DNA of 5,543 nucleotides from JAZDCJ01 sp036311985 (GTDB lineage Bacteria; Actinomycetota; Actinomycetes; Actinomycetales; Micrococcaceae): assembly GCF_036311985.1 (NCBI RefSeq), contig NZ_JAZDCJ010000099.1, one strand, 5' to 3'. Both the position numbers and the translations under genes were made by a program. The notes below the pieces were generated by a model, which saw only the letters and a list, made by a program, of their open reading frames with translations, had not been told where the DNA came from and did not search any database. This document shows positions 1 through 5,491 of the stretch, piece by piece. Positions within the stretch are counted from its first letter, which is position 1. Each line of letters opens with the position of its first letter.

Positions 1-30
1 TGGTTGGGTCCCCGGGTAGGAGTCCGGTGA
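1..30 (+). repeat. IS3 left terminal inverted repeat (IRL)
   Basis: It begins TGGTTGGGTCCCC and contains AGTCC at 21-25 followed by GGTG at 26-29. It pairs with bases 1228-1257 read on the other strand, with one single-base gap in the C-run and about four mismatches. The outer 12 bases match at 11 positions. Confidence 0.85.
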
Positions 31-55
31 CTGTGTGAGTTTCGCATCCGATAAT
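27..55 (+). promoter_or_regulatory. Predicted promoter of the IS3 transposase
   Basis: A GTGACT at 27-32 (4 of 6 to TTGACA) is followed after 17 bases by GATAAT at 50-55 (5 of 6 to TATAAT). The -35-like box lies in the end of IRL, an arrangement that would let transposase binding repress its own promoter. That repression is an inference. The predicted transcript would start close to the Shine-Dalgarno at 62-67, giving a very short leader. Confidence 0.45.
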
Positions 56-61
56 GGGTGC

Positions 62-67
62 AGGAGG
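62..67 (+). promoter_or_regulatory. Shine-Dalgarno of orfA
   Basis: A perfect AGGAGG lies 13 bases before the ATG at 81. It decides the start of orfA: the in-frame ATG at 54 lies upstream of this site and overlaps the predicted -10 box, so it is unlikely to be used. Confidence 0.7.
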
Positions 68-80
68 AAATTCACAGATT

Positions 81-359
81 ATGGCACGTAGGCATACCCC
101 GGATCAGGTCGTCGCGAAGGTCCGGCAGGGGCAGAAGATGCTCAATGACGGCAAGCCGATGATCGAGGTCATCAAGGAGCTGCAGGTCACCGAGGCAACC
201 TGGTATCGGTGGCTGCAGCAGTACGGTTCCGAGCAGAACGCAGCCCAAACCAAAGCGGTCAAGGACTTGGAGAAGGAAAACGCCCGGCTGAAGCGGTTGC
301 TGGCCGAGAAGGAACTGGCCATCGACATCCTGAACGAGGTGGCTAAGGGAAAATTCTGA
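81..359 (+). CDS. IS3-family transposase subunit OrfA
   Basis: This 92-residue DNA-binding subunit of the IS3 transposase recognises the terminal inverted repeats. When translated alone it probably also moderates transposition, as is known for IS3 OrfA proteins. Residues 24-47 form a helix-turn-helix, with the typical VTEATWYRWLQQYG stretch inside. Residues 63-85 form the leucine-zipper coiled coil (LEKENARLKRLLAEKEL) used for oligomerisation. The start at 81 is preferred because an AGGAGG lies 13 bases upstream; a longer version from 54 is possible but overlaps the promoter. The reading frame stops at TGA 357-359, just after a slippery heptamer at 347-353, so part of translation is expected to continue into orfB. 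Confidence 0.9.
   Translation: MARRHTPDQVVAKVRQGQKMLNDGKPMIEVIKELQVTEATWYRWLQQYGSEQNAAQTKAVKDLEKENARLKRLLAEKELAIDILNEVAKGKF
347..353 (+). promoter_or_regulatory. Programmed -1 frameshift site (slippery heptamer)
   Basis: The bases read G GGA AAA in the orfA frame, a full X XXY YYZ heptamer. In the -1 phase the codons become GGG AAA ATT. The -1 frame has a TAA at 344-346 immediately before the heptamer, and the 0 frame stops at 357-359. The shift must therefore occur in this 10-base interval, and the heptamer is the only good candidate there. I did not identify a defined stimulatory hairpin downstream, although the following DNA is GC-rich. Confidence 0.8.
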
Positions 360-1228
360 GCCCCGAACCTCGCCGCCGGGCAGTGCGCATGGCGGTGGAG
401 AAATTCGGGGCGTCCGAGAGATTCGCGTGCAAGGTGCTGGGGCAGAACCGTTCCGCGCTGCGCAAGTCACGCCCAGCGGTCAGCTTTGAGGAAGCCCGGC
501 TACGCGCGGCGTTGCGGGCCATCGCCGGGGAGCATCCGGCGTGGGGGTGGCGGAAGGCCCGCTGGCGCCTGCTGGCCCAGCCGGAGTGGGCTGGCGTGGT
601 GCTCAACGCTAAGCGGGTGCGCCGGCTCTGGCGGGCCGAGGGACTGACGTGCAAGCCGAAGGCGCGTAAGCGTCGCCGCACCGGGCCCGGCGCCGGGGAG
701 CAGAAGCGGCTGAAGGCCGAATACCCGATGCACGTGATCAGCTTCGACTTCCAATCCGATGTGACCTCCTGTGGGCGGCATGTCCGGTTCTTCAACGTCA
801 TTGACGAGTACACCCGCACCGCCCTGGCGATCGTTCCGCGCAGGTCCTTCACCGCCACCGATGTGGTCGCCGTCCTGGAGGACATCATCGCCGAAACCGG
901 TGTCACGCCAACCTATGTGCGCTCCGATAACGGGCCGGAATTCACCGCCGCAGCGCTGGTCAACTGGTGCGCCACTGCCGGGGTAGATACGGCGTTCATC
1001 GACCCGGGATCCCCGTGGCAGAACGGGTTCGCCGAATCATTCAACGCCCAATTCAGAAGGGAACAACTCACTGGGGAAATCATCGACACCATGGCCGAAG
1101 CGAAGTACTTGGCCGACGAGTGGAAGGACATCTACAATCATGAACGGCCCCACGGATCCCTCGACGGCATGACGCCGAAACAATACTGGGACACCTGGAC
1201 GCAGAAAAATCAACTAGCTATCGCATAG
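353..1228 (+). CDS. IS3-family transposase OrfB (DDE integrase domain), made as OrfAB fusion
   Basis: This is the catalytic part of the transposase, which performs strand cleavage and transfer of the IS ends. It is read in the -1 phase relative to orfA; slippage at 347-353 would join 91 OrfA residues to 291 OrfB residues, a 382-residue protein. The first start-like codon in this phase is the GTG at 383, but it has no ribosome binding site, so independent translation is doubtful. Numbering from that GTG, residues 35-95 are the HTH_21-like region (EHPAWGWRKAR). The retroviral integrase core carries D122 (in SFDFQSD), D182 (in RSDNGPEF) and E218 (in NGFAESFN). The second and third are separated by 35 residues, the IS3 hallmark. 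The C-terminus has the usual YNHERPHGSLDGMTP signature. No frameshift or internal stop is seen, so the gene appears functional. The TAG stop sits just inside the right inverted repeat. Confidence 0.92.
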   Translation: MLSPEPRRRAVRMAVEKFGASERFACKVLGQNRSALRKSRPAVSFEEARLRAALRAIAGEHPAWGWRKARWRLLAQPEWAGVVLNAKRVRRLWRAEGLTCKPKARKRRRTGPGAGEQKRLKAEYPMHVISFDFQSDVTSCGRHVRFFNVIDEYTRTALAIVPRRSFTATDVVAVLEDIIAETGVTPTYVRSDNGPEFTAAALVNWCATAGVDTAFIDPGSPWQNGFAESFNAQFRREQLTGEIIDTMAEAKYLADEWKDIYNHERPHGSLDGMTPKQYWDTWTQKNQLAIA

Positions 1229-1257
1229 CCACTGGACTGCTAACCGGGACCCAATCA
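1228..1257 (-). repeat. IS3 right terminal inverted repeat (IRR)
   Basis: Read inward from 1257 on the minus strand it begins TGATTGGGTCCCGG and includes AGTCC and GTGG. It matches IRL with one gap and a few mismatches. It begins immediately at the orfB stop codon. Confidence 0.85.
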
Positions 1258-1654
1258 CCTCGTCATCACCACACTGGATCGGTTGGGCCGATCGACACAG
1301 AACATGCTCGCCTTCGCAGACGAGCTCCACGCTCGAGGCGCAGGATTGCGCGTGCTGAACCTGGGAGGCGGCGACGTCGACACGTCCACGCCGATGGGGT
1401 CGATGCTGTTAACCGTCATGGCAGCACTCGCGCAGATGGAACACCAAATCAAGCGCGAGCGCATCGTTGACTCGATCAGCAAACGACGCATCGCCGGCAA
1501 GGATCTCGGCGGACGCCGACAGCGAGTCACGGACAGCCAGATCCGCAACGCCCTCCACCTCGTACAAAGCGGCCAGCCAACAGCACAGGTCGCCCGCGAC
1601 CTCGGAATGTCCCGCGCAACCTTCTACCGCCGGTCAAGAGCACTCACCGATTAG
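1258..1654 (+). pseudogene. Serine recombinase (resolvase/invertase), N-terminus missing
   Basis: An open frame runs from the IS3 tip to TAG 1652-1654 and gives 131 residues, beginning LVITTLDRLGRS at 1259. That motif corresponds to roughly residue 60 onward of a Tn3-resolvase/Hin-type serine recombinase and carries its two conserved active-site arginines. Next come the catalytic-domain end (LLTVMAALAQMEHQIKRER, the long E helix) and a C-terminal helix-turn-helix (TAQVARDLGMSRATFYR, fragment residues 108-124). Family members are about 190 residues long, so about 60 N-terminal residues, including the nucleophilic serine, are absent. The break falls exactly at the IS3 right end, so insertion or an IS-mediated deletion inactivated it. 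Internal starts such as TTG 1283 could give a DNA-binding fragment but not a recombinase. Whether it was a transposon resolvase or an invertase cannot be told without the missing part or its sites. Confidence 0.85.
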
Positions 1655-1963
1655 CACTCGACCGCAAAGTGTCGGTTTGTGCACACCAGTACAGATCGGG
1701 CGTTGTCCACAGTCCCCAGCACAATGCCCGGATTACTAGGGCCAGCTGTGCCGACGACTTCGGACAATGACACATCTGGTCGTCGACGTCGACGAGGCTG
1801 CCGAAAACGATCGTTATCGCCTGCCTGTACAAGTACGTGGCGATGTCTCCACGTTCAATCGTTCAGCACGTCAAGACCCTCGGCCTCTAGCTCGAACCGG
1901 AGTTGGACTCGACCCGACCAATAGGGAGAAAGCTCCTTGAGACGAGTCTGCGCGTGACGGGAG
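1655..1963. other. Gene-free stretch between recombinase remnant and phosphonate gene
   Basis: This 309-base stretch separates the plus-strand recombinase remnant from the minus-strand kinase-acetyltransferase gene; the two genes converge on it. I find no convincing gene. The only noticeable frame, 1767-1940 plus strand (57 codons), has a third-position GC of 26 in 57 by hand count, much too low for this DNA, and no ribosome binding site. A 16-base perfect palindrome lies at 1780-1795. I see no clear rho-independent terminator for either converging gene and no transposon end. Confidence 0.5.
1780..1795. repeat. 16-bp perfect palindrome
   Basis: TCGTCGACGTCGACGA equals its own reverse complement. 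The core is two overlapping GTCGAC units. Nearby CGACGAC at 1752-1758 is also complementary to GTCGTCG at 1779-1785, which overlaps it. It could be a protein-binding site or chance in GC-rich DNA. It is not followed by a T-run, so it does not look like an intrinsic terminator. Confidence 0.4.
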
Positions 1964-3178
1964 TCAGACGCCGTGGGCGGCGAGGAACTGGCTGACGTTC
2001 GCATGACGGAAGGCACCCAAGTTCTCCCGGATCTTGTCGTGATCCCAGTCCCACCACGCCAGCGCGATGAGGCGTTCCGCGATGTCGTCAGGCTGTCGAC
2101 GGCGAATTACGGTCGCGGGTACGCCTGCAACGATGGCGTAGGGAGGCACGTCCTTGGTCACGACAGCACCTGCCGCGACGACTGCCCCGTCGCCGACGAT
2201 GACCCCAGGCTTGATCTGAGCTCCGTGGCCGATCCACGTGTCGTTGCCGATCACGGTCCGACGCGCGGCGCGGGCCGAGAAAACTTCGTCATCATCATCA
2301 GCGTCGCCCCAATACTTACTGCTCCGGTAGAGGAAATGGTGCAAAGACGCACGGTCGAGCGGGTGGTCGACCGCACCCACCCTCACGAAGCTCGCGATGT
2401 TCGAGAAGCGACCGACAGTCGTGTTCGCGAGATCGGCGTAGCGGTCGCAGTAGCTGTAGTCACCCAGTTCGCTCGCTGATACGCGCGACCCCTCTCCGAC
2501 CTCGGTGTACCTGCCGATCACGCTGTCGGTGATGACGGCTCCGCCGTGCACGATCCCTTGTGGCGGCAGGGGGTTTCCGTGGCCGGCGGCAAGGTCCCCA
2601 CCCAGGTGCTCCGCCGCCGGCCCTTCCACGAGACACTCAATCGTGAGGGCAAGGAGATCTCCGCCCTCCGTGATGGTGCCGTGGTTCTCGATGACGGCGT
2701 CTTCCGCCCAGTGCGGGGCAGGGTCGGCGCGTCGAAGGCGTTGCTCGATGTCATCTCCCGCTTCTCTCCCGCGCTCGCGAAGCCGAGAGGCTCTCACCTC
2801 ATCGCTCACGGTTATCCGGATGACTACGAGCGATCTGTATCTTTTCTTCAAGGCCCCGAGGACGGAGCGCGATACGTTCACCACCACTGAGCGTCCGGCG
2901 CTCAGGTGCTCGTCGATCTCCGTGGTGAGCCCGTAGCGCAGTCCGTGCGCTGCCCACTCGACCGCGAACTGCCCTCGCGCCGAGAGCACATCGAAGTCCG
3001 TGTCAGACAGCGGAAGGTGGTCCTCACCAGCGCCCGGTGGGCGGGTGATGCAACGGCGGGGATAGACGAGGTCTGCGCGTGCGCGCGCACGAGCTCGGGC
3101 GATCAGCGAGTCTTTGCCTGAACCGCTCGCACCGATGATGGCGACGAACGTGCCAGCGATCATGTCGGCCCCGGTCAT
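1964..3178 (-). CDS. phnN: Fused ribose 1,5-bisphosphate phosphokinase (PhnN) / hexapeptide acetyltransferase
   Basis: This is one 404-residue polypeptide with two enzyme domains. Residues 7 to about 185 match PhnN, the guanylate-kinase-like enzyme that makes PRPP from ribose 1,5-bisphosphate and ATP at the end of the C-P lyase pathway. Visible motifs are the P-loop GASGSGKDS (16-24), RRCITRP..GED (41-53), the HGLRYG substrate motif (78-83) and the lid-like RASRLRERGRE (129-139). Residues about 187-208 form a Gly/Pro-rich linker. Residues about 209-404 are a left-handed beta-helix acetyltransferase of the kind found in phosphonate operons. It shows hexapeptide turns (VIGRYTEVGEGSRV, TVIGNDTWIGHGAQI, VIVGDGAVVAAGAVV), a DHP motif whose H272 fits the catalytic histidine, the YRSSKYW segment, GVPATVIRRR (352-361) and a WWDWDHDKI tail (375-383). 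Stand-alone PhnN is about 185-190 residues, so both domains look complete. The ATG at 3178 overlaps the phnM stop as ATGA, indicating translational coupling; ATG 3163 is an alternative. The frame stays open upstream to 3622, but that part runs across IS21 and istB and is not real. The acetyl acceptor is unknown. Confidence 0.85.
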   Translation of the reverse strand: MTGADMIAGTFVAIIGASGSGKDSLIARARARARADLVYPRRCITRPPGAGEDHLPLSDTDFDVLSARGQFAVEWAAHGLRYGLTTEIDEHLSAGRSVVVNVSRSVLGALKKRYRSLVVIRITVSDEVRASRLRERGREAGDDIEQRLRRADPAPHWAEDAVIENHGTITEGGDLLALTIECLVEGPAAEHLGGDLAAGHGNPLPPQGIVHGGAVITDSVIGRYTEVGEGSRVSASELGDYSYCDRYADLANTTVGRFSNIASFVRVGAVDHPLDRASLHHFLYRSSKYWGDADDDDEVFSARAARRTVIGNDTWIGHGAQIKPGVIVGDGAVVAAGAVVTKDVPPYAIVAGVPATVIRRRQPDDIAERLIALAWWDWDHDKIRENLGAFRHANVSQFLAAHGV

Positions 3179-3417
3179 GCGACGCGTACACCTTCGCGAT
3201 AGACACTGCGCACGACCGGCACGGACGCTCCACCGTCGAAGCGGTGGTCTCGAACGCGGATGACGTCGGCGCGGGTGCCGGCCTCGATGCGCCCTCGGTC
3301 GTCGAGGCCGATGGCTGCTGCAGCGTTTCCACTGAAGAGCATCGCGCCCTGGGAGAGCGTGATCGAGCCGGCCGCTACGAGCTTGAACACTGCCTGCAGC
3401 GGACTGAACGGAACGTA
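3175..3417 (-). pseudogene. phnM: PhnM C-terminal fragment (RPnTP diphosphatase), cut by IS21
   Basis: PhnM is an amidohydrolase-fold enzyme that removes pyrophosphate from alpha-D-ribose 1-methylphosphonate 5-triphosphate in the C-P lyase pathway. The open frame yields 80 residues from YVPFSPLQAVFKLV to REGVRVA. YVPxSxLQAxF is the segment that follows the metal-binding Asp (usually written SDYVP) in PhnM. NAAAAIGLDDRGRIEAGTRADVIRVR is the conserved C-terminal beta-strand region of this amidohydrolase group. A full PhnM is about 380 residues, so roughly 300 are missing. The frame meets a stop three bases inside the IS21 tip. Its own TGA (3177-3175) overlaps the start codon of the next gene. 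A GTG at 3390 could start a short peptide but has no good Shine-Dalgarno. The fragment cannot be catalytic, though its translation might still couple to the kinase gene. Confidence 0.85.
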
Positions 3418-3418
3418 G

Positions 3419-3470
3419 TGTTAACGCCGACCGAAAATAGGGCCATTTCTGCCAACTGAAAATAGGGCCA
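3419..3470 (+). repeat. IS21 left end: inverted repeat with two tandem 20-bp motifs
   Basis: The tip TGTTAAC is followed by GCCGACCGAAAATAGGGCCA at 3426-3445 and GCCAACTGAAAATAGGGCCA at 3451-3470. The two copies start 25 bases apart and differ at two positions. They mirror the motifs of the right end. Confidence 0.88.
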
Positions 3471-3483
3471 CCGGGTTGCGGTT

Positions 3484-4242
3484 CTATTGTGCCTGAGGTC
3501 TTGTGGTGGTTCTGTTGCGGAGCCGGTAGCTGCTGCCGGTGAGGTTGAGAACCTCCGCGTGGTGGACGATGCGGTCGATCATGGCTGAGGCGACCGTAGC
3601 GTCGCCGAAGACCTCGCCCCAACGGCTGAACGCCAGGTTCGAGGTGAGGACCAGCGAGGCGTGCTCATACCTGGACGAGACCAGTTGGAAGAACAGGTTC
3701 GCCGAGTCCTGGTCGAACGGGATGTATCCGACCTCGTCGACGATCAGCAGCTTGTAGCGGCGCAGCTTTGTCAGTTCCTGGGGCAGGCGTCCGCGTTCGT
3801 GCGCCTCGGCGAGGCGAGCGACCCAGCCGGTGGCGGTGTCGAACAGGACCCGGTGCCCGGCGCGGGCGGCCTTGATCCCGATGCCCACGGCCAAATGCGT
3901 TTTGCCGGTGCCGGGAGGACCGAGCAGGACCACGTTCTTGGCTTCCTCGAGGAAGACCCCGGTGCCGAGGTGGGCCACCAGGTTGCGGTCGGCGGCCGGC
4001 TGGTGGTCGAAGTTGAACTCCTCGATGGTCTTGGCGCCGGGGAAGCGGGCGGCACGGATCCGCAGGGCCGCCCCGGAGGCTTCGCGCTCGGCGACCTCGC
4101 GGCTGAGCACGGCGGCTAGGTACTCCTCGTGGGACCAGCCCGCTTCCCGGGCGCGGTCGCCCAGGGCACGGTAGCCGTCGGTGATGCGCGGGGCGCGTAA
4201 TGCCCGGGCGTAGTACTCGATGCTCTTCGCCGGCTCGCTCAC
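3484..4242 (-). CDS. istB: IS21-family transposition helper ATPase IstB
   Basis: This 252-residue AAA+ ATPase (DnaC/DnaA-like fold) loads on target DNA and stimulates the IstA transposase; it is needed for IS21 transposition. An N-terminal helical domain covers about residues 8-75. The ATPase core follows, with Walker A GPPGTGKT (108-115), Walker B LLIVDE (165-170), a sensor-1 region LVLTSN (197-202) and the IstB-typical SAMIDRIVHHAEVLNLTGSSYRL (219-241). The length fits the family (about 250). The start is GTG at 4242, which overlaps the istA stop in the tetranucleotide GTGA. This implies that istB translation is coupled to istA in a two-gene operon. The stop TAG at 3484 lies 14 bases from the inner motif of the left inverted repeat. 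No frameshifts or missing key residues are seen. Confidence 0.95.
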   Translation of the reverse strand: MSEPAKSIEYYARALRAPRITDGYRALGDRAREAGWSHEEYLAAVLSREVAEREASGAALRIRAARFPGAKTIEEFNFDHQPAADRNLVAHLGTGVFLEEAKNVVLLGPPGTGKTHLAVGIGIKAARAGHRVLFDTATGWVARLAEAHERGRLPQELTKLRRYKLLIVDEVGYIPFDQDSANLFFQLVSSRYEHASLVLTSNLAFSRWGEVFGDATVASAMIDRIVHHAEVLNLTGSSYRLRNRTTTRPQAQ

Positions 4243-5474
4243 CGGCCGGCCTCCGCCAGTTCACGCGCATCGTCCGGGACGGCGAGGCCGAAGAGCCGGT
4301 CGTAGATGCCCAGATCGCGTTCCTGGACCTCGGCGTGGCGGCCGGTCCTGATGGTGCGGTGGGCGCGGCGCAGGGCGGCGGCCCTGTCGACGTGGGCCGG
4401 ATCGGTAAGGATCTGGTGGCGCGCCCAACGTCGTTCGTGCTTGGCCAGCAACGTCCCGCCGGCAGTGACGGTCACCTGCTCGAGGTCCGCGGCCACGTCC
4501 ACGATCCGCCCGATCGCCGACGGGTCGACGGAGTAGTCGTTGGAGAACACCCGCACGTAGTAGTCCCGCGGCAGCCGGATGCTCTTGCGCAACCCAGTCT
4601 CGGGCGCCAGCGGTGCCAGCGGGCGCATCGCCTCGCGGTCGCGCAACACGAGCTCGGCGGGCCGTCCGTGGCGGGAGCGCGAGTAGCGGGCATTGGCCCG
4701 CGGCAACCAGTCGGCCAGCTGCTCGTTGAAGTCGCCCGGGCAGGCGAAGGTCCGGCCGGGCATGAAGCCTTGGCGGAAGAACCGGTTCATCCGCTCCACC
4801 ATGCCCTTGGACTCCGGGTCGTTCGGCGGCAGTTGGCGGATCGTGCAGCCCAGCACCCCGGCGAAAGACGCGGCCGGATCCGTCAGCCGGCCCTGGCCGA
4901 TGCCGCTCTCGTTGTCCCAGACCAGCCGCTCGGGGACCGCGGCCGCGTCCTGGATCAGCGACCACATCCCGCCCAACAGGTCCGGCGTGGTGCGGGTGGG
5001 GATCATCCGGGCCTGGATGAAGCCGGAGAAGGTGCTGGTCATGACCAGCACCGGCGGCTTGCCCTGTTGGCCGTGCCCGAGCGGTAGCGGCTCGTGCGGG
5101 AACCAGAGGTCGCATTGGACCGCCTTGCCCGGTTCGTGGACCAGCCGGTCCACCGGGTCCGCCGGCAGATACTCGGGCCGGATCTGGCGGACCTTGTCGC
5201 GGAACAGGGACGCCGATCCCGTCCATCCCACGCGTTCGGCCAGCACGGTGGCCGGCATCGTCGGAGTCCTGGCCAGCAGGGTCCGGACCCGGCCGGCGTA
5301 GGAGTCGAAGCTCGAACCTGCCGACGCCCGCTCGTACTTAGGCGGCCGGTCTGATTCCAGCGCCCGGTCAACCGTTCCCCGCGAAACCCCGAGCTGCGTG
5401 GCCAGCTCTCTCTTAGAGATCTTCTCCGTCGCGTACCGGTGGCGAATCTGCGCCCAAACGTCCAATGTGATCAC
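4239..5474 (-). CDS. istA: IS21-family transposase IstA
   Basis: This 411-residue DDE transposase cleaves and joins the IS ends. An N-terminal helix-turn-helix spans residues 18-40 (KISKRELATQLGVSRGTVDRALE), for terminal repeat binding. The rve integrase core has D122 (VQCDLWF), D187 (LVWDNES) and E227 (SKGMVERMNRFF). A C-terminal beta-rich domain contains LPRDYYVRVFSNDYSVDP (301-318), typical of IstA proteins in which it follows the core. The chosen GTG at 5474 almost touches a GGAAGG sequence on its 5' side. The TTG three codons inside lies 8 bases after GGAAGG and may be the true start; the ATG at 5481 is out of frame. The gene overlaps istB by GTGA. No disruption is visible, so it appears functional. 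Confidence 0.94.
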   Translation of the reverse strand: MITLDVWAQIRHRYATEKISKRELATQLGVSRGTVDRALESDRPPKYERASAGSSFDSYAGRVRTLLARTPTMPATVLAERVGWTGSASLFRDKVRQIRPEYLPADPVDRLVHEPGKAVQCDLWFPHEPLPLGHGQQGKPPVLVMTSTFSGFIQARMIPTRTTPDLLGGMWSLIQDAAAVPERLVWDNESGIGQGRLTDPAASFAGVLGCTIRQLPPNDPESKGMVERMNRFFRQGFMPGRTFACPGDFNEQLADWLPRANARYSRSRHGRPAELVLRDREAMRPLAPLAPETGLRKSIRLPRDYYVRVFSNDYSVDPSAIGRIVDVAADLEQVTVTAGGTLLAKHERRWARHQILTDPAHVDRAAALRRAHRTIRTGRHAEVQERDLGIYDRLFGLAVPDDARELAEAGR

Positions 5475-5491
5475 CTTCCATGATGGTCAGG

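Larger units (their letters stand above)
1..1257 (+). mobile_element. Complete IS3-family insertion sequence
   Basis: The element is bounded by related inverted ends. The left tip begins TGGTTGGGTCCCC at base 1, and the right tip, read inward from base 1257, begins TGATTGGGTCCC. After a one-base gap the repeats continue to match for about 30 bp, and the tips have the 5'-TG...CA-3' form usual for IS3. Inside lie orfA (81-359) and orfB in the -1 phase, with an intact D, D(35)E catalytic set, so the element looks capable of transposition. The right tip abuts a truncated serine recombinase gene, so the copy probably inserted into that gene. The target duplication cannot be checked because the left flank is outside the window. 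The family assignment is firm. A subgroup such as IS407/IS51-like is only a guess from the OrfA style. Confidence 0.92.

Noticed and set aside
54..80. ATG at 54 as start of orfA
   Set aside because: It precedes the AGGAGG at 62-67 and overlaps the -10-like GATAAT. The ATG at 81 has correct placement and gives the usual OrfA N-terminus.
1888..1902. GGTTCGAGC on the minus strand resembling a tRNA T-loop, hence a possible att site
   Set aside because: The bases on either side do not form the five-pair T stem, and no acceptor, D or anticodon arms are found nearby.
1767..1940. 57-codon plus-strand frame (MTHLVVDVDEAA...) as a small gene
   Set aside because: Third-position GC is only 26 of 57 by hand count, unlike the real genes here. 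There is no Shine-Dalgarno and no recognisable motif.
1924..1940. Short GGAG/CTCC hairpin as terminator of the kinase-acetyltransferase gene
   Set aside because: The stem is only four pairs and is not followed by a U-run in the direction of transcription.
3179..3622. N-terminal extension of the PhnN fusion frame by 148 codons
   Set aside because: The extension runs in another frame through the phnM tail, the IS21 end and the istB 3' end. Its composition is Arg/Pro/His-rich nonsense, while the ATG at 3178 has an ATGA overlap and begins a normal PhnN.
4200..5087. 295-codon plus-strand open frame opposite istA
   Set aside because: It lies wholly antisense to the well-supported istA (and the start of istB) in GC-rich DNA. 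Its translation has no domain-like features and fits an antisense shadow.
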